A stretch of 64,000 nucleotides of DNA. Source: Campanula takesimana. Taxonomy: Eukaryota; Streptophyta; Magnoliopsida; Asterales; Campanulaceae. Of the stretch, positions 22,521 through 34,142 are shown in pieces (position 1 is the stretch's first letter; each line of letters opens with the position of its first letter). The position numbers and the translations under genes were made by a program. Where the stretch lies: assembly GCA_026119855.1 (NCBI GenBank), contig JAOWBW010000180.1, positions 868,001 through 932,000 on the forward strand, read 5' to 3'. The notes beneath the pieces were generated by a model. That model ran no database searches and was not told the DNA's origin. It worked only from the letters and a program-made list of their open reading frames with translations.

Positions 22521-22985
22521 CATAAGAGCTACGCAGATAACCGAATGTGAGATCTTAGTTTTCAGATTGGTGATTTGGTATTCTTGAAAGTGTCTCCGAA
22601 GGTGGGTATTCGTAGGTTTGGGAAGAAAGGCAAATTGGCTCCGAGGTTTATTGGCCCGTTTGAGATTTTGGGAAAGGTTGGACTTCTAGCGTATCGACTC
22701 GCGTTACCGTCATCCTTAGACCGGTTGCACAACGTTTTCCACGTTTCTATGCTTCGGAAGTATGTTCATGATCCATCTCACGTGTTACCGAGGATACCGG
22801 AAGATATTGAGCCCGATTTGACTTATGAGGAACGACCGGTTCGGATCTTAGATTCTAAAGGTCAAGAGTTGAGAAACAAAAGCATTGCGTTGGTTAGAGT
22901 TCTTTGGAGGAATCATCATATCTAGGAGTCGACTTGGGAGCTCCGAGACGAGATCGAGAGGAAATTTCCGTGGCTTTTTGTTTGA
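22521..22985 (+). pseudogene. Gypsy-1 integrase C-terminus with chromodomain-like tail
   Basis: In the pol frame. It has the GPFEILGKVGLLAYRLALP region, LDRLHNVFHVSMLRKY, then RPVRILDSKGQELRNK, VRVLWRNHHI and STWELRDEIERKFPWLF. This tail is typical of group II (CR-motif) chromodomains of Tekay/Del chromoviruses, thought to guide insertion to heterochromatin. Stops: TGA near 22548 and TAG at 22923 between the I and E of the tail. The native stop follows at 22983. Confidence 0.87.
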
Positions 22986-23021
22986 GGTGAGTCTCGTTAA
23001 AATTCGGGTCGAATTTTCTTT

Positions 23022-23034
23022 AAGGGGGAGTGAA
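23022..23034 (+). other. Gypsy-1 polypurine tract
   Basis: AAGGGGGAGTGAA directly before the 3' LTR. The Gypsy-2 equivalent (AAGGTGGAGTTCA) is less pure. Confidence 0.8.
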
Positions 23035-23346
23035 TGTCACGACCCGAAACCTAGGCTCTATTTTATTAGTAATTAAATGATTTTTATTTAATTATTTGCT
23101 TATTTATTTATTTAAATTATTATTTATTTAAATAATTATGTGTGCAATTTATGTGTTATAATAATTGCCTAGCATTTTTTTGGGTCATTTGTGCTTGTGT
23201 GGTATTGTTGGGTCTTAATCGTTAGTAGGGAGTGTAGCATTTGTGTTTGTAGAAGGGGAGGGGCCTAGATGTAACATTTCGAAATAATTTTCCCCTACTC
23301 CCCTCTTCTCCCTCACTTTTCCCTCACTCTCTCCATTTTCCCAGCT

Positions 23347-23377
<31 letters not shown>

Positions 23378-23947
23378 CAAAGGTAAGCATTTTCTTTCTC
23401 TTTCCTTCTCTCTTCATTTTCTTCATCTTCTTCTCATAATCTCTCATTTCTTAAAACATGAACCTTGTTTAGATCGTCGATAGGATCGCGTAGAATCAAA
23501 AAGAATTGAATTCCGTCAACTTTGAGAAAATTCATGTAAGTTGCTTTTCCCCCATTTTGATGATAAAATGTTCATATCATGTTTCTACAATGCTTTATTT
23601 GTTATATTTGAAGTTTGGGTGAGTTTGGAATTTATTTGAGTTTTTGGTCAAAAATGGTGATTTTTATGAAAATTGGGTAAATCTTGGTTTGAGATTGATG
23701 AAGGTTGTTGTTTGTGCTTCCCATAAGCTTAGTTGTTGTTTGGGTTCAGTTTTGAACTTTTGCTAAGAGTAGAATTTGGGACATTTCGATTTGGGTATGA
23801 AATTTGGTTGAAAATGGTGGAAATGGCCTTAAACCCAGCTGGGAATTCTTCCCAGCCCGTAGACCAGGTGCCCTGCCTGCCCTTGCCCAGGCGCCCGCCT
23901 ACTCCCACTTTTTCTAACGCCTGACCTTCTGTCAATTCAAGCGCGCG
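23035..23947 (+). repeat. Gypsy-1 3' LTR, left part
   Basis: Near-identical to the start of the 5' LTR, with a longer TC tract. It is interrupted at 23947, inside the GCGCGCGCC unit of the palindrome array, by Solo-1. The last five bases, GCGCG, are duplicated at 26751-26755. Confidence 0.93.
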
Positions 23948-26750
23948 TGTCACGACCCGAAAACTAGGCTCTATTTTATTGGTGATAAATAATTATTATT
24001 TATTTATTTGCTTAATTATGTATTTAAATTATTACTTAATTAATAATTTTTGAGTTATAATAATTCATGCCTAGCATTTTATTTGGGTTAGTGTAGTATT
24101 GTTGGGTCTTAATTGTAAGTAGGGAGTGTAAGTTTTGGGTGTAGTGAGGAGGAAGGGGCCTAAGTGTAAGTTCTTTAAATCATTTTAACTACTCCCTCCC
24201 TACTCATCTTCTCCCTCACTCTCCATTTCCCAGCCAACTCCCTCTCTCTCTCTAGCTTTGGTAAGCATTTTCTTCTTTCCTTCTCTCTTAATTTTCTTCA
24301 TCTTCTTCTTGTTATCATTCATTTCTTAAAACTTGAAACATGTTTAGATCGTCGATAGGATCGCGTAGAACCAAAAAGAATTGAATTCCGTCAACTTTGA
24401 GATTTATCAAGTAAGTTACTTTTCCCCCATTTTGATGCTAAAATGTTCATATCATGTTTATATGATGTTTGGTGTGTTATATTTGAAGTTTGATTGAGTT
24501 TTGAATTTATTGAGAATTTATTTTGGGTTTGATAAAAAATGGTGAAATCTTGAATGTTGGGTTTGATTCTTGATTTTGGTTGTTAAATGTTGTTGTTTGA
24601 GTCTTTTTAGACTTATTAGTTGTGTTGGTACATTAGTATACTAGTTGGAATGTTGGATTTTGGTGGAAATGTGTTTTGGGTATAAAAATGGAAGAACCCA
24701 TGTTGTACTTCCCGATTTCTGGAAATTCAGAGCATTGGGCGGCCGCACAAATATTCCTGGGCGACCGCACAACTATCTGAAAGCTTTTGGTCGTGTTTTG
24801 AGGCTTTTTGGGCGACCGCACATACCCGTTTGGGCGGCCGCACAGTCCTCTGGAAGTTTACAATTGCTAAAATTTTGTAATTGAAGAATGCGTTTTGATC
24901 CAAATCTTGGGTGTCCTCCTAGTCGACCTTAGTGATCATTGTAGTACACTCTAGTGATAGAATTGGGTCCTTTTTGATCAAGTTTGTGTTTGAAATTTAT
25001 TAAGTGTTAATTGGGATTTGGAACATCTTATTGAGGTATTGTTGGTTTGACTTATCTTTGTGATGATCATTTGGTATATGTTTGGGCATCTTATGTTGTG
25101 TTCGTAATTGTTCCAATCGAATTGATTTTCAAGTGAGTCATGGTCTAGGTTTTAGACGATGTCCTATAGTACCTAGAAGGTGGTTACTGAACACCAAAGT
25201 GTAGGGTTTAGTACAGTCGTGATCATGTTCTAATAAGCGTAACCTTTTGGATTCGTTTGGGGTGTTTAGAATGGGTTCGTTGTGAACGGAGATAAAGCGT
25301 GAATTGGCAATTGGGTACCTACGGTTTGATTAACCTTAAGATGTATTCATTCGGATTTCTTATTTGGAATTCCAGGTGTGATGAGACGGTTGAGTTCATA
25401 GTCCTAGTATATCTTTTGAGTAAATGTTTATGATCATTTTGGTAATAGTCATTGTGCCATTGGTGAGCGACCGTTTGGGTTGTGCTCTTTATGATTAACT
25501 TGTGGGTATCATATTTAGGACGTATTTGGTACGTGCCTTGTCTTGGAATCATCTTGTTTTAATGATCAATGTTGTTGTGCTCTTTATGAGAAATTCCGTT
25601 TATCGTTGTTGTGCTCTTTTATGAGAAACTTCTTGTGTTCGTTGTTGTTGAACTCTTCATGAGTAATCGTTTGCATCTTTATGGTGATTAATTGGTGTGG
25701 TTCCCTACTTTGGAACCTTAAGTTGTTTATTCATGCTAAAATATTATTACTTAGCATTTAATTAGAAGCCCAGCTGGCATATTTGTTGCATCGGGCGATG
25801 GGAAGGATTATAATGGCAAAGCCAAGTCCATTATAATGTTGACCATTGTTTTGCCCTTACTATACCCCTTCTCCAGATTGGCCTTGGAAAGGATAAGTTA
25901 GCGTTCCTTTGTGAATGTATCTAGCTAACGGGCATGACTTTGTGTCATGATCCTTGTCCCTTATGACACTTTTATGGTTATTGGTTCCGGTACCGGGGTT
26001 TTCTCTTCAAGCTTTCATGCTGCTAAGAAGATGTTGATTGTTGATTACTGAAGCTGCGCAGCAACCTTTATTTGGTTCTTTCAGTTGGGTGAAACCTTGG
26101 CTATGTATCCACCTATGAGTGTTTAATTCAGCTTTATGTGTTGCATGATGATGATGGTCGTTATTTCCAACCGGTATGGGACGGTTGGCGATAGGGAGCC
26201 TCTCATTTGTTGTTATATGTTTATTTATATGATTGATTATTGGATATTACTGTTTGACAGCATGTCACTTATTATTCCGCTGCTATCTGTCTTATGTTAA
26301 TTGCTATTGGTCATTGCATATTAGCATGTCATGTAGTTGCATTAGTAACTTACTGAGATTTATTCTCACCCCGTTTCTTGTTTCAAATTGTTTTCCTTAA
26401 CCCCCCCAGGAGGAAAAGGATTAGGATTCGCGGTTCGAGGAGGACGTCGAGAGGATTGAGATTTTGGGGCAGGTTGTTATAGATCGGTTTACATTATTTA
26501 AATGTATAACCTTTTGGGGATAGTTTTACCACTATTGACGTCATTAAGAATTGTAATATTTTGTATCTTTGGTGTGAGCTTGTGGAGCTTACACTAGTTG
26601 TTTTATGGTGTTGTTAAACTTGGATTTTCCAAACCTTGTATTAAAATCTTTTGGTTCAAAATGGAATTTTTAACTTCTATATTTTAGAGTTTTGGTTTTA
26701 AGTCGACGTCCAGCTCGCGATCTCGGGCCCGCGGGTTCGGGGTCGCGACA
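23948..26750 (+). mobile_element. Solo-1, solo gypsy LTR
   Basis: A 2.8-kb lone LTR (TGTCACGACC...GGTCGCGACA) flanked by the GCGCG duplication, left by LTR-LTR recombination. It shares landmarks with the Gypsy-1 LTR (TC tract, 63-nt cassette, GCATCGGGCGATGGGAAGG phrase, C-run acceptor at 26409) but has about 0.7 kb extra between 24900 and 25690 and a different GC motif. No internal coding sequence is present. Confidence 0.95.
24737..24843. repeat. GCGGCCGC array, Solo-1
   Basis: Four units at 24737 (GGGCGGCCGCAC), 24759 (GGGCGACCGCAC), 24810 (GGGCGACCGCAC) and 24832 (GGGCGGCCGCAC). The outer units carry the perfect palindrome GCGGCCGC. Offsets are 22, 51 and 22 bp. The position matches the GCGCCCGCC array of Gypsy-1. 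Confidence 0.88.
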
Positions 26751-27951
26751 GCGCGCCTGCCTATGCCCAGGCGCCCGCCCGCCCCCTGTTCCAGGAATTT
26801 GACCTTTTTGCTTGGTTTAGGACTTAGGGCCTAAATAGTTGAAGTTTATTTCTTCCAATTAACTTAAGATAACACCGTGGAACACTTTATTGTGTGGATT
26901 TGATTCGTTTGTGAATAAATATGATGTGAAATTTATTTAAGTACCGTTTTGCTAATGTTGGGCATCTTTGATGTGCGGTTTGGATTGGTTTACCTTTGTG
27001 GTAATTTAATTGGAATGGTTCCCTACTTTGGAACCTTAAGTTGTTTATTCATGCTAAATTATTATTACTTAGCATTTATTTGGAAGCCCAGCTGGCATAT
27101 TTGTTGCATCGGGCGATGGGAAGGATTATAATGGCAAAGCCAAGTCCATTATAATGTTGACCATTGTTTTGCCCTTACTATACCCCCTTTTCCAGATTGG
27201 CCTTGGAAGGGTTAAGTTAGCTTCCTTTGTGAATGTATCTAGCTATCGGGCATGACTTTGTGTCATGGTCCTTGTCCCTTGTGACACTTCTTTATGGTTA
27301 TTGGTTTCGGTACCGGGGTTTTCTCTTCGGCTTTCATGCTATTATGAAGATGATGATTTGTTGATTATTGAAGCTGCACAGCGATCCTTTATTTGGATGT
27401 TCCGGTTTGGAAAACCTTGGCTATATCCTTTGTTATGTGTTTAATTCCGCTGCTATCTGTTAAGTGATAAATGCTATATGCTATTTGATATTTATTATTT
27501 CTCATTGTATATTGCATCATAGCATTTCATGTAGTTGCATTAGTAACTTATTGAGATTTATCTCACCCCCTTTTCTTTTATCTTTGTCTTTCCTTACCCC
27601 CCCCCAGGTGCTAAGGAATAGTCTCGCTGATCACGAGAAAGAGGACGTCGAGTGTGGATCCATTCTTTTGGGGAAGGTTGATATAGGTTGGTTTACATTA
27701 TGTAAATGTGTAACCATTTTGGGGTATGTGTACCAACATTGACGTCATTAGGATTTGTGTATTTTGTAACTTTGGTGTATAAACTTATGGGGTTTATACT
27801 AGTTTCACCTTGTTGTTCAAATGACTTGTAAAACTTGGGATCATCACCTTTTGGTATCAAATGAAATTTTTAACTTCAGTATTTCTCAGTTTTGGTTTAG
27901 AGTCGACGTCCAGCTCGCGGTCTCGGGCCCGGGGGGTCCGGGGTCGCGACA
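26751..27951 (+). repeat. Gypsy-1 3' LTR, right part
   Basis: It starts with the GCGCG duplication and continues GCGCCTGCCTATGCCCAGGCG as in the 5' LTR. It ends GGTCGCGACA and is followed by the CATAT duplication and LINE-1 sequence. Confidence 0.94.
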
Positions 27952-27956
27952 CATAT

Positions 27957-28113
27957 TCTGAGGGAAGGCAATGGAGTTGCGGATGGTATGGCTAACATGG
28001 CAGCAAATGATGAAAGGGATTATAATTTTCTATCCTTGAGTGACATCCCACGGCATTGCAAAGGCTGCTTTGTTTTAGACAAGGCAAGGATTCCCAATAC
28101 TCGGTTTCATTAA
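27957..28113 (+). pseudogene. LINE-1 ORF2 C-terminal end
   Basis: It resumes RNase H coding interrupted at 16290: LREGNGVADGMANMAANDE, ending DKARIPNTRFH and TAA at 28111. LINE-2, which lacks the insertion, reads straight through the same junction, which confirms the join. The terminal RNase H catalytic region is present. Confidence 0.92.
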
Positions 28114-28332
28114 CTTTTATGGCTAGATTTCCTTTTAAATTACTTTCTTATCTTTGTAGTCACCCCTCCTTATTTTGTAGAGGACCATACGACTTGTGTA
28201 TGGCCTCATCCCTAATTTTCGTTTCCTGGTGGTTGAGGTTGTCATGTCCCCCACTAAGTTTGTATTTAATTTTTACTATTAATAAAACCTAGGGAGGTAC
28301 CGCCCTCCTTTCGCCAAAAAAAAAAAAAAAAA
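28114..28332 (+). other. LINE-1 3' UTR and poly-A tail
   Basis: About 200 bp of untranslated sequence with AATAAAACC near 28280, GGGAGGTACCGCCCTCCTTTCGCC and 17 A residues (28316-28332). The GGAGG/CCTCC arms around TACCGC could form a terminal hairpin for RT recognition (inference). LINE-2 keeps the same end. Confidence 0.85.
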
Positions 28333-28775
28333 GCTTCAAGAATGTAACGATTACATTATTGGATTCATATTTCCATTATTTACGTTATACTCATTATTTT
28401 GTTCTTCCAAGATAAGGATACAAGGTCCCATTATATGATTAACAATACAATAAAGTGAATCATATTTAATGGTGCACCTTCTTATTCAAAATAAGAAATA
28501 TCCATAATCTTCTAATGAAGAAACCAAAATAATATTTCTGCTTAAAGTAGGAACATCACAATATTTGTTCAAAACAAATATGAACCCACTAGGTAAAGAC
28601 ACTTCACAAGTTCCTATGATTAATGTTGCAACCTTTGCATCATTATCAAAACATAAGTTAATCTTTACCATTTTGTAGTCTTTTTATTTCTCAAGTCTTA
28701 CACATTTATTCAAATGTGAGATCCATATCCGGTATCCAATACATAAGAACTTATAAGTAGAACTTTAACATAAAT
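28333..28775 (-). pseudogene. Copia-A protease and pre-integrase remnant
   Basis: Minus strand, resuming Copia-A after LINE-1. It matches Copia-C around 56150-56420: a segment with IGTCEVSLPSGFIFVLNKYCDVPTLSRNI (28486-28671) equals GTYEV.LPSGLILVLNN.YYVPDLSRNI. The reverse of TATCCGGTATCCAATAC near 28727 encodes the D-T-G protease motif. Many changes; not functional. Confidence 0.82.
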
Positions 28776-31520
28776 TGTCACGACCCGAAATCTAGGCTCT
28801 ATTTTATTAGTAATAAATAATTATTATTTATTTAATTGCTTATTTATTTATTTAAATTATTATTTATTTAAATATTTATGTGTGCACTTTATGTGTTATA
28901 ATATTTATGCCTAGCATTTTATTTGAGTCATTAGGGTTAGTGTAATATTGTTGTGTCTTAATAGTTAGTAGGGAGTGTAAGTATTTGTGTGTAGTGTAGA
29001 GGAGGGGCCTGAGTGTATGTTTTGGAAATAATTCCCCTACACCCTCTCTTCTCCCTCACCTCTCCCTCACTTTCCAGCCATCTCTCTCTCTCTCTAGCTC
29101 ATTGGGTAAGTTTTTCTTCCTCTCACTTCTCTCTTCATTTCCATCATCTTCCTCTCTTTATTTCTCATTTCTTAAAACATGAATCATGTTTAGATCGTCG
29201 ATAGGATCGTAGGAAGCCAAGAAATTTCGAGTTCCGACAACTTTGAGAAAATCCGGGTAAGTTGCTTTTCCCCCATTTTTATGCTAAAGTGTTCATATCA
29301 TGTTTATATTATGCTTTATGTGTTATATTTGAAGTTTGGTTGAATTTGGAATTGATTTGGAATTTATTTTGAGTTTTGGTCAAAAATGGTGATTTTAGGA
29401 ATGTTGGGTTTGAATCTTGATCTTGGTTGATAAATGGTATTATTTGAGTCCCCATTCTAGTTAGAAGTTGTTTTGGGTTCATCTTTATGCTTGGTGGAAG
29501 GTTGATTATGTTTGGTTTTGGTTGTAATATGAAATGGGTAAGAAAAAATGGTAGAAACCCAGTTTTTGGCCGGATTTCGTCCCTCCAGGCAAGGAGGCGC
29601 GCGCACCATGTTTTGGGAGGCGCGCGCACCATTTTATGCTTCGAAAACGCAGCATTCTGACCTATGGAGGCGCGCGCATCACTTTTCTTGGAGGCGCATC
29701 CCCCCCTTTTTCCAGTTTGTCCGTTTTTCGTTCGATCTTCCGGAGGCCATAACTTTCTCATCCGGACTCCGTTTTAGGCGTGTAAACTATTGTTTCGAAG
29801 CTCTCTTCGAGTAATACAAGATGGTATAGGTTGTTCAGTTAAGTTATAAGTTTTATACTTCGGGATTTTATTGGGTGTTTGGGCATCTTATGATGTGTTC
29901 GTGGTTGTTCCAAACGAATTGATTTTCGAGTAAGACTTGGTCTAGGTTTTAGGCGATGTCCTATTGCACCTAGAGGGTTGTTATTGAACACCAAAGTGTA
30001 GGGTTTAGTCCGGTCGCGATCATGTTCAAAAGGGTAACCTTTTAGATTCGTTTGGGGTGTTTAGGATTGGTTCGTTAAGGACGGAGGTAAAGCGTGTTTT
30101 GGCAATTGAGTACTTACGGTTTGATTAACCTTAAGGTGTATTCATTTTGATTTCCTACCTTGGAATTTCAGGTGTGATGAGATGGATGAGTTCATAGTCC
30201 TAGTATATCTTTATGAGTAAATGTTTAGGGTCTTTTGGTAATAGTCATTGTGCCAATTGTGAGCGACCGTTTGGGTTGTGCTCTTTATGATTAACTCGTG
30301 GGTATCATCTTTGGAATGTATCTGGTATGGTTCCTCTTTATGGAATTATCGTATTCTAATAATCATTGTTGTTGTGCTCTTTATGAGAAATTCCGTTTAT
30401 CGTTGTTGTGCTCTTCATGAGAAACTCTTGTTACCGTTGTTGTTAAACTCTTCATGAGTACCCGTTGCATCTTTATGGTGATTTAATTGGTGTGGTTCCC
30501 TACTTTGGAACCCTAAGTTGTTTAATTAAGCTAGTATTTATTACTTAGCATTTATTTGGAAGTCCAGCTGGTACTTTGTTAACTTGATGTTTAGTGAGAG
30601 GATTATAATGGCTCCTGAACCAAGTCCTTTATAATGTTCTTCACTCGTTCCCGTTCCCCTTCTACTGGCCATAGTTGGGATGATATTGAACTCCCTTTGG
30701 TGAGTATTATAGAGTTTGGGTAATGACTTCGTGTCATGTACCCCGTTCCCGTTATCGTTCATCGATTATTGGTTGTTGGTTGGTTCTGACCGGGGTCCTC
30801 TTCAGTTGTTATGCTACCGAGGTTCTCTCCAGCTGGTTATGCTGCTATGGTCGATGGGTTATCGGTGATTGGTTATTGGATATTCGGTTTCTGAACCGGC
30901 TTCTTTAGCTCTTGATGCTGTTTATTGTAGCTGCTCTTCGATGCGGTTCTGTTAATATTGATCAGATCGATTCACCCTTTTGAGAAACCTTGGTTCAGTA
31001 TCCTTTGTTACTTGTTTATTTCCGCTGCTATCTGTTAATTGTTATTTGCTATGTGCTACGTGAGATTATTATTATTGGTTATTGCACATTAGCATGTCAT
31101 GTAGTTGCATTAGTAACTTACTGAGATTTTATCTCACCCCGTTTATTTCTATCTTTGTTTTTCCTTAACCCCCCCCAGGAGGAAAAGGATTAGGATTCGC
31201 GGATCGAGGAGGACGTCGAGAGGATTGAGATTTTGGGGCAGGTTGTTATGGATCGGTTTACATTATTTAAATGTATAACCTTTTGGGGATAGTTTTACCA
31301 TTATTGACGTCATTAAGAATTGTAATATTTTGTATCTTGGGTGTGAGCTTGTGGAGCTTACACTAGTTGTTTTATGGTGTTGGTAAACTTGGATTTTTCA
31401 AACCTTGTATTAAAATGTTTTGGTTCAAAATGGAATTTTTAACTTCTATATTTAAGAGTTTTGGTTTTAAGTCGACGTCCAGCTCGCGGTCTCGGGCCCG
31501 CGGGGTCCGGGGTCGCGACA
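28776..31520 (+). mobile_element. Solo-2, solo gypsy LTR
   Basis: A 2.7-kb lone LTR, TGTCACGACC...GGTCGCGACA, with the perfect 5-bp duplication TAAAT (28771-28775 and 31521-31525). It is closest to Solo-1 in the stretch with the GAGCGACCGTTTGGGTTGTGC phrase and in the GAGGAAAAGGATTAGG exon start, but has its own GC motif. Confidence 0.95.
29593..29700. repeat. GGAGGCGCGCGCACC array, Solo-2
   Basis: Units at 29593, 29616 and 29666 (GGAGGCGCGCGCACC, last one ATC) and a partial unit GGAGGCGCATC at 29690. Offsets are 23, 50 and 24 bp. The GCGCGC core is palindromic. It occupies the position of the Gypsy-1 and Solo-1 arrays. Confidence 0.88.
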
Positions 31521-32916
31521 TAAATACTTAAAGTGGTAGTCCTACTACCCTTCCTTTTGATCTTTTTAATTCAAATTGTAATTTCTGATATGGTCAATCA
31601 CATTGCCATGGTAGTAATTACATCCTCAGGATTTTAGGTTTAGCCACAAACATTTCCTTTAGGCTTCACAACTCTTGTCTTGCCTTTATCTTAAATCCTT
31701 ATCCTTATTAACCTTAAGAGTTTGAGAAGGTTTCCATTTGATATTAAGACTTAGCATTTTTAAACATCAAATGTCGCTTTTGAGTTAATATCAAATCCGT
31801 TTGTAAGTTCCAAACTAACTTGATTACCAAGCCAATTTAGGTAATTAATATGTCTCTCCATGTTCAAAACATGAGAACTTATTAACATACCTTTCATTCA
31901 TCATGTGAATGTTAGGCTCCAATCAATCTAAAACTTTTCTTGCCTTTCTTGCTTGTAGGAACGCTTTCTACGTGATTGCTTATCATATAAGCATCCATAT
32001 ATTTCAGATACTTCTTAAGTTATAAATATATGGTAGCAAGTCGTAGGACAGTTGACATCAATAGATTCATCCACATGTATCTAATTAATGTCTTTGTCCG
32101 TCCTTAAGGCATTAGGTTTATTAGGAATAAGATTTATTAAGAATTCATAACTTCTGTTCTAGCTTTAGAACGATTCTTAAGCTCATGACTAGGTCAAGGA
32201 AGTAAATATCATTCTCTTAAGTGGGTAGATCGCAGTAATTAAACATGATTAAAGTTTAAAACATTCTACACTAATATGCAAATAAATATACACCTATATT
32301 TTATATCATTATCATTCAGAGATATTTAATGTATTTCATAAATACTCCGACTAAATTATACACCTTCAAATACAACTCTTGTATTATATAATTTAAATGG
32401 GCTAGGATCCATATTTCACTTTATTTATGAGTCTGCTTTGCCATGAACCTCAAAACCAAGCTATTTAGGTAGATAACTCCTTATCAATCATATCACATGT
32501 GACTCTTAGATCCTTTATGGGATTTGTGAAATCTTATGTCTAACATGTTTTAATCCCATCTTATGCCTTAGGCCCATAACCGTTATGTTAGCCTAATTAA
32601 GTTTGACTACTTTAAACCCTATAGACAACCTTTGCCTCATCTTGCTTCTCAATGATAGAATGATGTGCCCTGCTTTGGCAGATAAACCACATCAAGGTAC
32701 TTCACAAGTGTTTTAATTGTGGATGGCGTAAAACTTAAAATTTTATGAAGGTTATTTGCATAGAGACATGCATCATATATTTAATTATGTCAAACATAAT
32801 ATAATATAGTCTTTGCATAATGGATGTTAATGGATGTTAACTAATCAAATTAATTAACAGAAGCAAAATCTTGTGATTTAATTATGAAGCAATATTATGG
32901 GGACGAAATCTAAATT

Positions 32917-32937
32917 ATCTGTAAACAATTTACAGAT
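32917..32937. repeat. Stem-loop in the Copia-A leader
   Basis: ATCTGTAAA and TTTACAGAT flank the 3-nt loop CAA, a perfect 9-bp stem. A related TGTAAA-CGA-TTTACA stem lies at 33396-33410, and GTTTTTGTAAAC text precedes the GTAC triplet at 11956, so a stem of this type accompanies two of the three GTAC clusters. Confidence 0.6.
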
Positions 32938-33463
32938 AGGATATTTCATTCGCATTCCCAGAAACAAGGCGTAAGCCTGCCATTGGTCCATACAATGAAT
33001 TAATCCAAATTTAGTTTCCTTCTATTGCAAAAAATTTGCACTTTGTTCATAGGGATAAATTCTAAAACATTTGAATCAGCAGAACATCTACAAATTGAAA
33101 GCACAAAACGCACGGTCGAAACTAAGCCAAAAGGCATCCACAATCCCGTACTAAAATCAAGAAACCAAGTAATTATTCTATACAACCGAAACTAAACCAA
33201 GAGGCATCCACATATCCGTATAGAAAAGTAACTTGTTTCAAGATCGTTCATTGTCTCAACAATTACATAGACTACAGCAAATTTGAACTCTTCAGAACTC
33301 TGATTTCTGCAATTTTCTAGATTAAATCATATATCACGAAATACGGTTTCGAAAACCAGCCATCTGAAACCAGATTCAATTCCTGATTCTAATTTTGTAA
33401 ACGATTTACAGAACAATCAGAAAACCAGAAAAAAAACCAAATATGCCAGAAAACCTAGGGGCG

Positions 33464-33511
33464 CAGTACGGCCGCCTAGGAGGCGTACGCCAGCCAAGGC
33501 ACCGTACGGCT
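33464..33511. repeat. GTAC palindrome triplet, Copia-A leader
   Basis: Units GCAGTACGGCC (33463), perfect palindrome GGCGTACGCC (33482-33491) and ACCGTACGGC (33501), spaced about 18 bp. Order and spacing match the triplet at 11956. Confidence 0.68.
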
Positions 33512-33810
33512 CCTCCTTCCAGATTCCCCAGATTTCCAGAATTTTTAAATTCGATCAATTCCATTATCATGTTCATGCACTAATCAGATTAAACCAACAT
33601 GGATTTACATATTACGAATTTAATTAGATCTAATCAATATCATGAATAAACAATTTATTACATATACAAATTAGATCTAAATTATCAATATGCATAATCA
33701 AATTATTTATAGATAATCCCAACATGAAATTATTCATATAGATCACATCAACATAATAATTACATAATCCCCATACAATCATGCTCATAAATTATAGGAA
33801 AATTTGCATC

Positions 33811-34142
33811 TATGATCACCCATCTATAGATGATGAGTGGTTTTGATCACTCAACTAATTTCTTTTTCGTTTAATAGCTTGAACTAATTTTTTTGAGCTT
33901 CCATTATCACTCACACTAACTCCATCCAAAAAAATTCGTTAAATCTCCATGTGCTTATTCATGTGCCTTTTTTTTAAAGGTAAAATAGTAAATTAATAAA
34001 ATAGGGGTTAAAAGTGTTAAAAATAAAACTATTAACTTAAAAATATAATTTTCAAAAATATAACTTTACTTGAGCAAAAAAAACCAACCCCAGTCATATT
34101 TTAACAAACCCAGAAAACCAACTATAGATGATGAGTGGTTTG
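33811..34142. other. Unassigned AT-rich spacer with a 20-bp direct repeat
   Basis: Sequence between the end of the Copia-A leader and the truncated Copia-B LTR. CTATAGATGATGAGTGGTTT occurs exactly at 33824-33843 and 34122-34141, enclosing 278 bp of AT-rich noncoding DNA. CATCTATAGATG at the first copy is a perfect palindrome. It could be a small insertion with a long target duplication or filler DNA at a rearrangement. No gene is seen. Confidence 0.5.

Larger units (their letters stand above)
16291..27951 (+). mobile_element. Gypsy-1, Tekay/Del-like chromovirus with nested solo LTR
   Basis: A Ty3/gypsy element flanked by the 5-bp duplication CATAT (16286-16290 and 27952-27956). It has 2.1-kb LTRs starting TGTCACGACCCGAAA and ending GGTCGCGACA, a tRNA-Met-type PBS and the order gag-PR-RT-RNH-IN-chromodomain-like tail. 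The LTRs differ at few sites by eye, yet gag-pol carries several stops and a frameshift. Its 3' LTR is split by Solo-1. Gag and integrase tail style suggest the Tekay/Del lineage (inference). Confidence 0.94.
12360..28332 (+). mobile_element. LINE-1, 5'-truncated L1 with nested Gypsy-1
   Basis: A non-LTR retrotransposon bounded by a perfect 16-bp duplication, GCTTCAAGAATGTAAC (12344-12359 and 28333-28348). It ends in a 17-A tail. It is 5'-truncated within the endonuclease domain and lacks ORF1. Without Gypsy-1 it is about 4.3 kb. It begins with a 17-bp tandem duplication (GTGAGAAGAATAAAGC at 12361 and 12381), perhaps from the 5' joining step. It is inserted in Copia-A. Confidence 0.93.
31521..33810 (-). 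pseudogene. Copia-A gag remnant and untranslated leader
   Basis: Minus strand. About 31526-32270 holds gag-like remnants without an ORF. From about 32340 it matches the Copia-C leader (AATTTAAATGGGCTA and CATGTGACTCTTAGATCC phrases, compare 57470 and 57570). It stops near 33810, before the expected PBS and 5' LTR, which are missing. It contains a 9-bp stem-loop at 32917 and a GTAC triplet at 33464. Confidence 0.72.

Noticed and set aside
29309..29761. 150-aa minus-strand ORF
   Set aside because: Antisense of the Solo-2 LTR across the GGAGGCGCGC array; no protein features.
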